Below the pieces are notes generated by a model. That model was not told the origin of the DNA. It was given only the letters and a program-made list of their open reading frames with translations, and did not search any database. A stretch of 64,000 bases of DNA from Candidatus Ishikawaella capsulata Mpkobe (GTDB lineage Bacteria > Pseudomonadota > Gammaproteobacteria > Enterobacterales > Enterobacteriaceae), in contig NZ_AP010872.1 in assembly GCF_000828515.1 (NCBI RefSeq), positions 159,001 to 223,000 on the forward strand, read 5' to 3'. The translations under genes were made by a program, and so were the position numbers. Below, piece by piece: positions 13,131-23,343 of this stretch; the first letter of the stretch is position 1; each line of letters begins with the position of its first letter.

Positions 13131-14243
13131 TTAATCAATGATTAAACGTAACATACGTCTCAATGGTTCAGCAGCTCCCCACAACAATTGATCTCCTACA
13201 CTGAATGCAGAAAGATATTTAGGTCCTATATTCAGCTTACGTAAACGACCAATTGGTATACTAAGACTACCACTAACTGCTACTGGCGTTAATTCCTTTG
13301 TAGTTGATCTATAGTTGTTTGGTATCACTTTAACCCATTTATTATGAGATGCCAATATTTCTTTAATATCTTCTAACGGCATATTCTTATTTAGTTTTAT
13401 AGTAAACGCCTGACTGTGACATCGTAATGAACTTACTCGGACACAAATACCATCGACAGGAATTATTTTAGAGGTTCCTAGAATTTTATTAGTCTCTACT
13501 TGACCTTTCCACTCTTCTCTACTTTGACCATTTTGCATTTCCTTATCAATCCAAGGAATTAAACTGCCTGCTAGAATTGTTCCTATATGATTTGTGGGTA
13601 ATATGTCTTTTCGTCTAGCCAAATCAGTCACATTTCGTTCAATATTTAAAATTATTGAAGCTGAATCTTGTAGTTCTGTAGAGACAGAATTGTATAGCAC
13701 ACCCATTTGCATTAATAATTCACGTATATGATTAGCCCCACCACCAGATGCTGCTTGATAGGTAGATACAGAAATCCAATCTACTAATTTTTTATTAAAA
13801 AGACCGCCTAGTGCCATGAGCATCAAACTTACTGTACAATTTCCCCCTACAAAGGTCTTAATACCTTCATCTAATCCTCGATGAATTAAGGATTGATTTA
13901 CTGGATCTAGAACAATTATAGCATCATTCATCATTCTTAAAGTAGAAGAAGCATCGATCCAATAACCCTGCCAACCAGTGTTACGAAGTGTGGAATATAC
14001 CTTTTCAGTATAATCACTCCCCTGACAAGTAATAACAATATCCATTTGCCTGAGGGAATCTATATCGTAGGCATTTTGCAATGCACCATATGATTTTCCA
14101 GAAAATTCTGGTGCAGATTGATTCAACTGAGAAGTTGAAAAAAAAACTGGATTGATATGATCAAAATCATGTTCTTCTATCATACGAGACATTAAAACTG
14201 AACCAACCATACCACGCCATCCTACTAATGCTACATTTTTCAT
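13131..14243 (-). CDS. asd: Aspartate-semialdehyde dehydrogenase
   Basis: Reduces aspartyl phosphate to aspartate semialdehyde, the branch point for lysine, threonine, methionine and diaminopimelate. The 370 residues are close to E. coli (367). The N-terminal NADP-binding motif [15 protein letters not shown] and the catalytic cysteine in [11 protein letters not shown] (near residue 135) are present, as is the HIRELL segment after YQAASGGGA. The ATG at 14241-14243 gives the family start [15 protein letters not shown]. It is divergent from yhgN, the same neighbour as in E. coli. With lysA in this window it marks retained lysine and cell-wall diaminopimelate synthesis. Confidence 0.98.
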   Translation of the reverse strand: MKNVALVGWRGMVGSVLMSRMIEEHDFDHINPVFFSTSQLNQSAPEFSGKSYGALQNAYDIDSLRQMDIVITCQGSDYTEKVYSTLRNTGWQGYWIDASSTLRMMNDAIIVLDPVNQSLIHRGLDEGIKTFVGGNCTVSLMLMALGGLFNKKLVDWISVSTYQAASGGGANHIRELLMQMGVLYNSVSTELQDSASIILNIERNVTDLARRKDILPTNHIGTILAGSLIPWIDKEMQNGQSREEWKGQVETNKILGTSKIIPVDGICVRVSSLRCHSQAFTIKLNKNMPLEDIKEILASHNKWVKVIPNNYRSTTKELTPVAVSGSLSIPIGRLRKLNIGPKYLSAFSVGDQLLWGAAEPLRRMLRLIID

Positions 14244-14447
14244 TATTTTCCTATGTTATTTCTGCTAATCCAAGATATCTATTTTTAATGCCAGTTTACT
14301 GATTGCACCCCTCCCCTATACCTTGAATGGTAACTGTCTGCAATAAAATTCAGCAAAAATTGCTCATTTATCAAAATATTTATTTAAATAATTTAATTGA
14401 AATAAATATTCCTAGATATATTGTAACAATAAGGATAAACAAAATAA

Positions 14448-15038
14448 ATGAATAAAATAATTAATACTACAATATTATTATTTTTAATAATGGATCCAAT
14501 AGGAAATTTACCTGTATTTATGTCCATATTAAAAAATCTGAACAGAACACGTCAGATAATTGTTTTATGTAGAGAAATGTTCATTGCTCTAATATTGATG
14601 ATATTATTTTTATTTGGAGGAGAACATATACTATTATTACTTAATTTAAAAACGGAATCAGTATCTATAGCAGGAGGTATTATTCTTTATTTAATTGCTA
14701 TAAATATGATTTTTCCGGTATCAGATACTTCTAATATACTACTGGATAGTGAAGAACCATTCATTGTTCCATTAGCAATTCCTCTCATTGCTGGTCCTTC
14801 ACTATTAGCTACTTTGATGTTACTATCCCATCAATATACCAATCAAATGCAAAAATTAATTTATGCATTATTAGTTGCTTGGATCAGCACAGTAGTAATT
14901 TTACTACTATCAAGTTTTTTTTTACGATTACTGGGAGATAAAGGAGTAAACGCACTTGAACGTTTAATGGGTTTAGTTTTAATTATGATAGCCACTCAAA
15001 TGTTTCTTGATGGTATACGATCCTACTTAACGATATGA
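14448..15038 (+). CDS. yhgN: MarC family inner-membrane protein YhgN
   Basis: A six-helix membrane protein of the MarC/YchE family whose transport substrate is not established. The 196 residues (E. coli 197) are highly hydrophobic, with conserved MDPIGNLPVFMS near the start, EEPFIVPLAIPLIAGP in the middle and VNALERLMGLVLIMIATQMFLDGI at the C terminus. It lies divergently from asd as in E. coli and convergently with rpoH. Retention in a reduced genome suggests a useful membrane role, but its activity is unknown. The start is the ATG with a GGATAA-type site upstream; no alternative start is better. Confidence 0.95.
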   Translation: MNKIINTTILLFLIMDPIGNLPVFMSILKNLNRTRQIIVLCREMFIALILMILFLFGGEHILLLLNLKTESVSIAGGIILYLIAINMIFPVSDTSNILLDSEEPFIVPLAIPLIAGPSLLATLMLLSHQYTNQMQKLIYALLVAWISTVVILLLSSFFLRLLGDKGVNALERLMGLVLIMIATQMFLDGIRSYLTI

Positions 15039-15110
15039 ATCGTATCTATTATTATACATGTAATATAAATAAAAATCAATGTAGTTTTTAATTGGGGCGA
15101 AACGATCGCA

Positions 15111-15977
15111 TTAAAGTTTATTTGCAATAGCTATGCGAAGTTTTTTCATAGCATTCTGTTCTAGTTGTCTTACACGTTCTGCAGATACACCATAACAAGT
15201 AGCTAATTGCTGTAACGTAATTTTATTATCTGATTCAAGCCATCGAGATCGAATAATATGTTGACTACGTTGATCTAAACCTTGAATTGCATTATTTAAT
15301 TTATCTGCTGTATGTGTATCCCAATTATCTCCCTCTAAACAATCCGCAAAATCAGAAGATTTATCTTTAAGGTATAAAATTGGTGATTTACTTTTTCTAC
15401 TTTCACTGTTTTCATCATCAGGTATCATATCAAAGGTGATATCTTGAGCGGACATCCGTGATTCCATTTCTAATACATCTTTACTAGTTACTCCTAATTC
15501 TCGTGCTACCATCTCTACTTCATCTGGATTAAACCAACCTAAGCGTTGCTTAGTTTTTCTTAAATTAAAAAAAAGTTTACGTTGAGCTTTAGTAGTAGCT
15601 ACCTTTACGATACGCCAATTACGTAATACATACTCATGAATTTCTGCTTTTATCCAATATACTGCAAAAGAAACTAATCGTGCCCCAATCTCAGGATTGA
15701 AGCGCCGTACTGCTTTCATTAAGCCAATGCTTCCTTCTTGGATAATATCTGCTTGGGGTAAACCATATCCAGAATAACTACGAGCAATATGAACAACAAA
15801 CCGCAGATGAGATAAAATTAATATTTTGGCTGCATTTAAATCACCCTGATAATACAGTTGCTCGGCTAGTAGTTTTTCTTCTTCCGCTGATAACATTGGT
15901 AGAATATTAGTTGCCTTAATATAGGATTCTAAGTTACCAAGAGATATTATTGCTAAAGTTGGCATTTCTTTGGTCAT
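15111..15977 (-). CDS. rpoH: Heat-shock sigma factor RpoH (sigma-32)
   Basis: Directs RNA polymerase to heat-shock promoters. The 288 residues (E. coli 284) contain region 2 ([19 protein letters not shown], then [17 protein letters not shown] and [26 protein letters not shown]). The RpoH box [12 protein letters not shown] is characteristic of sigma-32. Region 4 is a helix-turn-helix, [27 protein letters not shown]. The start [10 protein letters not shown] is slightly longer than in E. coli. ftsE and ftsX, which normally lie between rpoH and ftsY, are missing. A likely target promoter occurs upstream of groES in this window (43798-43823). Confidence 0.97.
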   Translation of the reverse strand: MTKEMPTLAIISLGNLESYIKATNILPMLSAEEEKLLAEQLYYQGDLNAAKILILSHLRFVVHIARSYSGYGLPQADIIQEGSIGLMKAVRRFNPEIGARLVSFAVYWIKAEIHEYVLRNWRIVKVATTKAQRKLFFNLRKTKQRLGWFNPDEVEMVARELGVTSKDVLEMESRMSAQDITFDMIPDDENSESRKSKSPILYLKDKSSDFADCLEGDNWDTHTADKLNNAIQGLDQRSQHIIRSRWLESDNKITLQQLATCYGVSAERVRQLEQNAMKKLRIAIANKL

Positions 15978-16249
15978 TTATAAATCCTCATATATTTGTC
16001 AATATTTTCACTTTTTCTAAATAAAATCCACTTATGTCAATAAGTAGTATAAATCGAAATGACCTTTGCTACTTTTAGCTATTTTTACAAGCAAAAATAT
16101 TTTTTATAACATTATAGGTATATTTGAAAAGTAATTAATATCGTGCATTTAAGCAATATATTTATTCATAATTAATGATTTGATTAATAAATCATTATAA
16201 ATAAGTATAATTGTGAATTGGAAGTTACTTAATTTTATTATAGAGAAAT

Positions 16250-17182
16250 TTAAATAAGTTCTGTAGGGAATATAGCTTCAATAAAATCTTTAATTTTAAA
16301 TTCTTGTAAATCGCTGATTTTTTCACCAGTACCAATATACCTAACTGGTATTTTCAATCTATCAGATACTGTGAATATTACCCCACCTTTTGCTGTACCA
16401 TCTAATTTGGTAATTATAATACTGTTAACTCCTATTTTTTTATGAAATACATCTGCTTGCACAATAGCATTGTGCCCAGTATTTGCATCAATAGTCTGTA
16501 TTATTTCATGCGGAGCTGATGGATCTAACTTTTTTATAACACGAATAATTTTCTTTAATTCTTCCATCAAGTGACATTTATTATGCAATCTACCAGCAGT
16601 ATCTGCAATTAATATATTGATACTACGCATTTTAGCTATTTGTATAGCATTAAAAATAACAGAAGCAGGATCAGCACCTGTATGATGCGCTATTACTGGA
16701 ATATCATTGTATTTTCCTAATACCTGAAGTTGTTCAATAGCAGCTGCACGAAAAGTATCTCCAGCAGCTAAAATAACTGATTTGCCTTGCTTTTTATACT
16801 CGTATGCTAATTTACCAATGGTAGTAGTTTTTCCTGATCCGTTAACACCAATCATTAAAACAATAAAGGGTATATGATGACATATTTGTAACGGGACTGA
16901 TGATTTTTCTAAAATTGTTTGCATTTCCAATTTTAATATGTCATACAGTTCATATGCATTTTTTAATTGTCTTTTAGTAGCGTGTTTAGTAAGATTATTA
17001 ATAATACTATATGTCGTTTCTACACCTATATCAGAAATTATTAATTGTTCTTCCAGTTTTTTGAATAAATCATCATCAATGGTTTTTTCAGTGAATAGTG
17101 AAAAAAAAGTTTTATGAGTGTTCACTAAACGTTTTTTTATACGGGTAAATAAATTTTCTTTATTTGAAGAATTATTTGGCAT
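16250..17182 (-). CDS. ftsY: Signal recognition particle receptor FtsY (short form)
   Basis: Receptor GTPase that docks SRP-ribosome complexes at the membrane. The 310 residues cover the N and G domains with the GTPase motifs GVNGSGKTTTIGKLA (G1), DTFRAAAIEQL, DTAGRLHN (G3) and TKLDGTAKGG (G4), plus YIGTGEKISDLQEF near the end. The long acidic A domain of E. coli FtsY (497 residues in total) is reduced to a short basic stretch around residues 1-30, MPNNSSNKENLFTRIKKRL, which may act as the amphipathic membrane-targeting helix. It is followed divergently by rsmD as in E. coli. ftsEX are lost from the operon. Confidence 0.97.
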   Translation of the reverse strand: MPNNSSNKENLFTRIKKRLVNTHKTFFSLFTEKTIDDDLFKKLEEQLIISDIGVETTYSIINNLTKHATKRQLKNAYELYDILKLEMQTILEKSSVPLQICHHIPFIVLMIGVNGSGKTTTIGKLAYEYKKQGKSVILAAGDTFRAAAIEQLQVLGKYNDIPVIAHHTGADPASVIFNAIQIAKMRSINILIADTAGRLHNKCHLMEELKKIIRVIKKLDPSAPHEIIQTIDANTGHNAIVQADVFHKKIGVNSIIITKLDGTAKGGVIFTVSDRLKIPVRYIGTGEKISDLQEFKIKDFIEAIFPTELI

Positions 17183-17277
17183 AATACACTCAGCTATGAT
17201 TAACCATCAATTAGGTATTTTACATTTTATTTAAATTATATATAGTTTATATTAATAAAAAAGATTAAAATTGCATA

Positions 17278-17862
17278 ATGCATAAAATATTTAATAATAT
17301 TAATAACGCACCAGGAAAAATTCGTATTATTGGAGGTAAATGGAAAAGACGTAATATTTCAGTTATTAAACATAATGGATTGCGTCCTACTACTAGCATA
17401 GCCCGAGAAACTTTATTCAACTGGTTGACTAATAAAATTAATCAAGCGAGATGTCTAGATTGTTTTGCTGGTACTGGTGTTTTGGGATTGGAGTCATTAT
17501 CACGGAATGCATCACAAGTAACATTTTTAGAAATAAACCATAAAGTAGCTAAACAATTGAGGAAAAATATTAACACTTTATGCGCTACTCAAAGTGAATT
17601 AATTCAAATAAATGCTTTGAATTGGTTAAAAAAAACAGGTGAACCTTATGATATAGTTTTTATAGATCCACCATTTCATAGTGACTTATTACAAAAAACT
17701 TTTTTACTTTTAGAAAAAAATAACTGGTTATCCCAGGAAGCATTTATTTATGTTGAAACTCAATCCACTTATTATTCACTAAAAGTACCATCTGTTTGGA
17801 ATTTATATAAAGAAAAGAAGACTTCGAACATTGCTTATCGTTTATATTTTCGGCATCCATAA
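17278..17862 (+). CDS. rsmD: 16S rRNA (guanine-966-N2) methyltransferase
   Basis: SAM-dependent methyltransferase that modifies G966 of 16S rRNA in the assembled small subunit. The 194 residues are close to E. coli (198). RIIGGKWKRR and GLRPTTSIARETLFNWL form the conserved N-terminal region. LDCFAGTGVLGLESLSR is the SAM-binding motif and FIDPPFH is the catalytic (N/D)PPF motif. The ATG at 17278 places the RIIGG element at the expected distance. It is divergent from ftsY, as in E. coli. Confidence 0.95.
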   Translation: MHKIFNNINNAPGKIRIIGGKWKRRNISVIKHNGLRPTTSIARETLFNWLTNKINQARCLDCFAGTGVLGLESLSRNASQVTFLEINHKVAKQLRKNINTLCATQSELIQINALNWLKKTGEPYDIVFIDPPFHSDLLQKTFLLLEKNNWLSQEAFIYVETQSTYYSLKVPSVWNLYKEKKTSNIAYRLYFRHP

Positions 17863-17942
17863 TATATGGTTAACATATATAAAATATAACATCTAAACAT
17901 TGGCAATGTTATAGCTATATCAAATTTATCATATTAATAATA

Positions 17943-18194
17943 TTAAATATTATTATTTTTTTTTATAAAATATTTATAAGGAATTGATTGTATATCCTGC
18001 TTTATGAGAATATGTTCCATAAATATACAAAAATTTGGAATATCTCTTTTAGTAGCTGGATCATCCGCAATAACTAATAAAATTTCTCCTTTTTGCATAT
18101 CTTTTATAATTCTACGTATCATCATTATAGGTTCGGGACAACGTAATCCTAAAGAATCTAATGTATAATTGGGATGATTACAATCATTATCCAT
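17943..18194 (-). CDS. tusA: Sulfur-transfer protein TusA
   Basis: Small sulfur carrier that accepts persulfide from IscS and passes it towards 2-thiouridine synthesis at tRNA wobble positions. The 83 residues (E. coli 81) contain the signature [14 protein letters not shown] with the active cysteine, and [15 protein letters not shown]. The C terminus ends in a lysine and asparagine tail. It sits just after rsmD on the opposite strand, matching the E. coli ftsY-rsmD-tusA neighbourhood after loss of intervening genes. The other Tus relay proteins are not in this window. Confidence 0.94.
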   Translation of the reverse strand: MDNDCNHPNYTLDSLGLRCPEPIMMIRRIIKDMQKGEILLVIADDPATKRDIPNFCIFMEHILIKQDIQSIPYKYFIKKNNNI

Positions 18195-18276
18195 ATTTTA
18201 CTCATTCTATCATTAAATTTATATTAAATATCGATTTTCTTCTATTCCTTTATAAAGTCACTTATTCTAATAAAAA

Positions 18277-19269
18277 TTATTGATCTATTTTATTAGAATA
18301 CGGTAAAGAATTGATCCTTAAGTAACTTTTTTCATCGTTCTCTACACGAAGCACACTATTTTTAAATAAATTATTATTTAATACAGCTTGTACCCATATA
18401 TTGGAATTTGCTAATTTTACACTATTTAGTACATTTCCTGTACGCCGCCAATTATTTGCCTTTTTTATTTCTAGACAATCATTACACATAGGTAAATTTG
18501 TTGCATAACCTACTAACCAGTACAAAGAAAATTTATTTGTTCCCCTGTATTTAGATTTAGCTATAATTTCTTGACCTATATAACAACCTTTTTTAAAGCT
18601 AATAGCATTTAAAGCTTGCATATTAGTTGCTTGGGGAATGAATTTTCCACTACTCGGTGCATCTATGATTGGAATACCTGCCTCTATTTCTAAAGCTAGC
18701 CACTGACTACTATTACTGGTATGAGCTCTTTTTTCTTTTAATTTTTTATATAATTTTTTAGCCATTTCATTATTAGTTACTATAATAAAACGTTCTTTAG
18801 GTTGAGTAATCCTAAGTAATATAGTATCATCCTGATTGATAACTGAGTTATTCATATCGGGTAATTTTTCAAATAATTCCGATAAAGCTTCACGTGCTTG
18901 AATACCAACTATACCAATTAATACTTTTTCATCACGAGAAGTAATAGTCACTCTAGAAAATACAGCATATTTTTTTAATTCCTCAACTTGAATATTTTTT
19001 ATATTGCTCCGTATTAGGTAATAATACTCGTGGTTATTATAAAATAATAATAAATTACTCCACATTTTACCTTTAGGATTACAATGTGCTGCAATATGCG
19101 GTTGTTTTTTATCTAAGTGAAAAATATCTAAAGTCAGCTGACTTTGAAGATATTGTTCACTATCCTCTCCTGCGATAGAAACTATAGACCAATCTTCTAG
19201 CAAAATCATAGTGAGAATTAATTCACTAGAAGGTAGAGGTAAATGTTGTGATATAGCAAAACTAAACAT
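18277..19269 (-). CDS. ygfZ: tRNA-modifying / iron-sulfur folate-binding protein YgfZ
   Basis: Folate-binding protein of the GcvT-like family that supports iron-sulfur enzymes, including the MiaB tRNA methylthiotransferase. The segment KGCYIGQEI holds the family cysteine, with AAHCNPKGKMWSNLLLF and GKFIPQATNMQALNAISF before it. I chose the ATG at 19267-19269 (about 330 residues, E. coli 326) because MFSFAISQHLPLPSSE aligns with the family and AGGAT lies just upstream. An upstream in-frame ATG at 19344 would overlap the sdhE leader and add 25 unconserved residues. It is divergent from sdhE as in E. coli. Confidence 0.95.
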   Translation of the reverse strand: MFSFAISQHLPLPSSELILTMILLEDWSIVSIAGEDSEQYLQSQLTLDIFHLDKKQPHIAAHCNPKGKMWSNLLLFYNNHEYYYLIRSNIKNIQVEELKKYAVFSRVTITSRDEKVLIGIVGIQAREALSELFEKLPDMNNSVINQDDTILLRITQPKERFIIVTNNEMAKKLYKKLKEKRAHTSNSSQWLALEIEAGIPIIDAPSSGKFIPQATNMQALNAISFKKGCYIGQEIIAKSKYRGTNKFSLYWLVGYATNLPMCNDCLEIKKANNWRRTGNVLNSVKLANSNIWVQAVLNNNLFKNSVLRVENDEKSYLRINSLPYSNKIDQ

Positions 19270-19355
19270 TATAATATCCTTAAAAAATTCAGTATTTAAT
19301 AATATTTTAATATTAAATGGGATATATATATTATGATATTGCAAAAATAAATATT

Positions 19356-19613
19356 ATGAAAAATAATGAAAAATCCCGTATTTTATGGGCGTGCCGAAGA
19401 GGTATGTTAGAATTAGATATTATTATTATGCGTTTTTTTAAAAAAAAATATGATCATATTAGTTATCATCAACAAAAATTATTTATCGAATTATTAAAAT
19501 GCGATGATATTGACCTTTTTAACTGGATTATTAATCGCCACAAACCTCAGAATATAAAACTACAACACATAATACAACTAATTCACCAAAACAATAGTTT
19601 GTATTATATATAA
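19356..19613 (+). CDS. sdhE: Succinate dehydrogenase flavinylation factor SdhE
   Basis: Small protein that promotes covalent FAD attachment to flavoproteins such as succinate dehydrogenase subunit SdhA. From the ATG at 19356 it has 85 residues (E. coli 88) with the diagnostic RGMLELDIIIMRFF (RGMxELD motif), WACRRG before it, and CDDIDLFNWIINRHKP near the end. An upstream ATG at 19317 would add 13 unconserved residues. It is divergent from ygfZ. The genes that follow in E. coli before prfB have decayed here. Confidence 0.93.
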   Translation: MKNNEKSRILWACRRGMLELDIIIMRFFKKKYDHISYHQQKLFIELLKCDDIDLFNWIINRHKPQNIKLQHIIQLIHQNNSLYYI

Positions 19614-19744
19614 ATATTTTACATAGGGTTATTTACAATAAATTACAACCAACTAATTTTATATAATTACTAATATTTTTAATTATATTACCTTTAATAA
19701 TTGAATATTCTTCAATGTTAATTTGATTACTAAAATCATAAAAA

Positions 19745-20430
19745 ATGCAAAAATGTAGATATAATATATCAATATTCAATCAATTACCTCACGATATTCC
19801 TCCATTTTTATATAGTAATCGTGGTATAGATGATTTTTCGCAACTCCAGTATAGCACTCAATATTTATTGCAATATTTTCAATTAAAAGGTATTGATAAG
19901 CTACTTAATTAGATGCATTTAAGGCTTTGGAAAAAGTAAACGGTATCAAGATATTATTAATATTAATTATATGATTTTATCATCCAGATTAGCAACATGG
20001 AATAGTATTCTTGCCTCAAGATTAAAGACCTATTTTTAACGTAGGGTAATAATTTTACTTCCTCAGGAACCTGGAACCTATCATCCTTTAAAAGGATAGG
20101 GTATTATATATATTAAATAAACATATACACGCAAATATTTTAGAAAATGTTGCATGGTCCTATGGTGAATTACCATAATCTTAATTATATATTAAATTAC
20201 AGAACAAAAATTTAATGGTAAATTAAAATTACAATAATAGTTAGTTAATGAATATTATTTCAACGTTCTAAAATTTTTTTAATATTTTGGTCTATTAATA
20301 GAAGGTATTATTGTTAATATAGATACCAATTATTGGCTAAAGAATAAAATTAATGATGTTAAATTAAATCAGTATATAAATATAAATTATGTATCAACCA
20401 ATTTTATAATAAAAATTAACTTCAATTAAT
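19745..20430 (+). pseudogene. recJ: recJ pseudogene (single-strand exonuclease), heavily decayed
   Basis: Fragments of RecJ are still readable in order. From the ATG at 19745 the frame gives LPHDIPPFLYSNRGIDDF and FQLKGIDKLLN before a TAG at 19910, matching the RecJ N terminus (LPxxLPPLLxRLYASRG). At 20293-20427 the frame gives IEGIIVNIDTNYWLKNKIND and then VKLNQYININ, matching the E. coli C-terminal segment DGIAFNVDTALWPDNGVREVQLAYKLDIN. Most of the roughly 1.7-kb gene between them is deleted or scrambled, with stops in every frame. The position directly upstream of prfB is where recJ lies in E. coli. xerD and dsbC, its usual neighbours, are absent. Confidence 0.85.
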
Positions 20431-20552
20431 TATAAAATATATTTTTCTGCTCAAATAAATACTAAATAATTTAAATGTAAATTATTTTAAAAATAAATTT
20501 ATAATAGCAATATTATTGCATATCATCTACATAATACTTAGGTACAATGGAA

Positions 20553-21650
20553 ATGTTTGAAATTAATTTAATAAAAAGTCATATAGAAAGTATTACAAAA
20601 CGTATTGATATCCTTAGGAGGTCACTTTAACTACCGTATTAAAAGTAGTAGATTGACAGAAATTAATACTGAATTAGAAAAACCCAGCATATGGAATAAT
20701 CCAGAATTAATGCAAAATTTAATTAAAGAGCGTACAGCATTAAATGTTAGTATTAATCCAATAAAACAAGTATCTACTAATTTAGAGGAGATAAATGATC
20801 TATTTCTCTTAGCTATAGAAATTAATGAAAAAAAAACTTTTACTGAAGTTATTGGCGAGTTAAATAATATAGATAAAAAAATAGCAAAAATTGAATTTTA
20901 TGCTATGTTTTGCGGGAAGGATGACAATAAAGATTGTTATATTGATTTACAATCTGGTTCAGGAGGGACAGATGCACAAGATTGGACTAATATTCTTTTG
21001 CGAATGTATCTTCGTTGGGCAATCATAAAGGGATTTAAGACAGAAGTTATTGAAAAATCTGAAGGTGAAATTGCTGGAATTAAAGCAGCTACAATTCATA
21101 TATCAGGTAATTATTCATTTGGATGGTTACGTACAGAAACTGGTGTACATCGTTTAGTACGTAAAAGTCCTTTTAATGCTGCTAAACGTCGTCATACTTC
21201 GTTTAGTTCAATCTTTGTCTATCCAGTTGTCGATGATGATACTGATATTATTATCAATCCTCTTGACCTGCGTATCGATGTATATCGTGCTTCAGGAGCA
21301 GGAGGTCAGCATGTAAATCGGACAGAATCAGCAGTGCGTATTACACATATTCCAACAGGTACTGTAACTCAATGTCAAAATGATCGTTCTCAGCATAGAA
21401 ATAAAAATCAAGCAATGAAACAAATGAAATCTAAGTTATATGAAATCCAAGCACAAAAAAAAAAATTGAAAAACAAAATTTAGAAAATAACAAATTAAAT
21501 ATTGCATGGGGTAATCAAATTCGTTCGTATGTTTTAGATGATTCTCGTATTAAAGATTTACGTACAGGCATAGAATCTCGGAATGCTCAAGCAGTGTTAG
21601 ATGGAAATATAGATGAATTTATTGAAGCTAGCTTAAAAGCAGGATTATAA
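20553..21650 (+). CDS. prfB: Peptide chain release factor 2; two frame changes needed
   Basis: RF2 ends translation at UGA and UAA. Residues 1-25 (MFEINLIKS... to RRSL) run from 20553 to a TAA at 20628-20630, where a +1 shift on CTT TAA C is expected; a perfect AGGAGG lies at 20616-20621. The second frame continues with the SPF anticodon-like motif ([11 protein letters not shown]) and the GGQ motif ([12 protein letters not shown]) to an 11-A run at 21455-21465. Here a -1 shift, or one extra A in the mRNA, is needed to enter the third segment: [30 protein letters not shown] and the end EASLKAGL. Without it a TAG follows at 21481, removing about 56 residues. With both shifts the protein has 365 residues, the E. 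coli length. An ATG two codons upstream (20547) is also possible. lysS follows after 9 bp. Confidence 0.88.
20616..20631 (+). promoter_or_regulatory. Programmed +1 frameshift site of prfB
   Basis: AGGAGG (20616-20621), three spacer bases, CTT (20625-20627), TAA (20628-20630) and C (20631) reproduce the layout of the E. coli RF2 site AGGGGG-UAU-CUU-UGA-C. The Shine-Dalgarno-like element is here a perfect anti-16S match. The stop is TAA instead of TGA. RF1 can also read UAA, so the normal feedback, in which scarce RF2 lets the ribosome shift, should be weaker. Confidence 0.9.
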
Positions 21651-21659
21651 AATAATAAT

Positions 21660-23168
21660 ATGGTTAAATATATATTTGACAAACAAGTATTAAATAATGA
21701 ATTGGAAAGTCGCCGTAAAAAACTTAATAGTTTACGTAACAAAGGTATAGCTTTTCCTAATGATTTTCGTCGTAATATCACTTCTGATAAATTACATATC
21801 GCATATTCAGAAACAGATCCAGCAGAATTAGAATCCATGGGCATTCAAGTAAGTGTTGCTGGACGTATAGTAATGAGGCGTGTTATGGGCAAAGCTTCAT
21901 TTCTTACTTTACAAGATATGGGAGGTCGTATTCAACTGTATATTTCGTGTGATTACTTACAAAAAGATAAATCTAATGAAGAATTTAAAAAATGGGATTT
22001 AGGTGATATTATTGGTGTATGTGGTAAACTATTTAAAACTAAAACAGGTGAGTTGTCAATACGTTGTACTACCTTAAAAATGTTAACTAAATCATTACGG
22101 CCTCTACCAAATAAATTTCATGGATTAATGGATAGGGAGATTTGCTATCGTCAAAGATATTTAGATCTTATATCTAATGACAAAACTCGTTATATATTTC
22201 ACTTGAGAGCAAAACTTATAGAGAAAATTCGTCATTTTATGGTAAGAAACGATTTTATAGAAGTCGAAACACCTATGATGCAACTTATTCCTGGTGGCGC
22301 CACATCTCGACCATTCGTTACACATCATAATGCCTTAAATCTTAAAATGTATATGCGTATTGCACCTGAACTTTATCTCAAAAGACTAGTAGTAGGAGGA
22401 TTAGAGCGTATTTTTGAAATTAATCGGAATTTTCGTAATGAAGGACTCTCTCCACGTCACAATCCTGAATTTACAATGATGGAACTATACATGGCTTATG
22501 CGGATTATGAAGATCTCATGAAAATGATAGAAAATTTATTATCCACATTAGCACAAGAATTGTTCGGTACTACTAAACTATCATATGGACAGTATACCTT
22601 TGATTTTATTAACAAATTCGATAAATTTACTATAAATGAAGCAATAATTAAACATAATCCAAACCTTAGGTTAGGTGATTTGGAAGATTTTGCTAAATCT
22701 TCTGCTATTGCTCGTTCACTTGGGATACAAATAGAATCACATTGGAAATTAGGTAATATTATTACTGAAATTTTTGAAAAAACAGTACAGGCTCACTTAA
22801 TTCAACCTACATTTATAACTGAATATCCAGTAGAAGTATCACCTTTAGCACGTCGTAATGATAAAAATCCAGAAATCACAGATCGTTTTGAGTTTTTTAT
22901 TGGTGGTAATGAAATTGCTAATGGTTTTTCCGAATTAAACGATATGGAAGATCAGGCACAACGTTTTTTAACAAAATATCAACAATCCGATGAACAAACC
23001 ACCCTATCATGTGATAAAGATTATTTAACCGCTTTAGAATATGGATTGCCACCTACGGCGGGATTAGGTATAGGTATTGATAGATTAGTGATGATTTTCA
23101 CCGACAGCAGTAATATTCGTGATGTAATTTTATTTCCGCTCCTCCGTCCAAATATCAACGATAATTGA
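21660..23168 (+). CDS. lysS: Lysyl-tRNA synthetase (class II)
   Basis: Charges tRNA-Lys. The 502 residues (E. coli 505) contain the N-terminal OB-fold anticodon-binding domain ([21 protein letters not shown]), then class II motif 1 (FIEVETPMM), motif 2 ([29 protein letters not shown]) and motif 3 ([12 protein letters not shown]). The ATG begins 9 bp after the prfB stop, the same arrangement as the prfB-lysS operon of E. coli, so expression probably depends on transcription through prfB. All active-site motifs are intact. Confidence 0.98.
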   Translation: MVKYIFDKQVLNNELESRRKKLNSLRNKGIAFPNDFRRNITSDKLHIAYSETDPAELESMGIQVSVAGRIVMRRVMGKASFLTLQDMGGRIQLYISCDYLQKDKSNEEFKKWDLGDIIGVCGKLFKTKTGELSIRCTTLKMLTKSLRPLPNKFHGLMDREICYRQRYLDLISNDKTRYIFHLRAKLIEKIRHFMVRNDFIEVETPMMQLIPGGATSRPFVTHHNALNLKMYMRIAPELYLKRLVVGGLERIFEINRNFRNEGLSPRHNPEFTMMELYMAYADYEDLMKMIENLLSTLAQELFGTTKLSYGQYTFDFINKFDKFTINEAIIKHNPNLRLGDLEDFAKSSAIARSLGIQIESHWKLGNIITEIFEKTVQAHLIQPTFITEYPVEVSPLARRNDKNPEITDRFEFFIGGNEIANGFSELNDMEDQAQRFLTKYQQSDEQTTLSCDKDYLTALEYGLPPTAGLGIGIDRLVMIFTDSSNIRDVILFPLLRPNINDN

Positions 23169-23343
23169 CATTAATCATATATCAAAACATATGTAGTTTC
23201 TCAGTAAATTTTTTGATTATAGAGTAGATTTATATTTACTTTAAGTGTAAACTGGATAACTAGTTTCTCTAGATATATCATATTTACGATTTATAAATAC
23301 CATTATCAATGGATTCATCATAAATGATGAAAAGAGATTTATT

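Noticed and set aside
20605-21483. prfB as a broken, non-functional pseudogene
   Set aside because: Outside the two shift points the protein is fully conserved including SPF and GGQ, the end is in place, and the two shifts restore the exact E. coli length. Decay would be expected to leave other damage, as in the neighbouring recJ.
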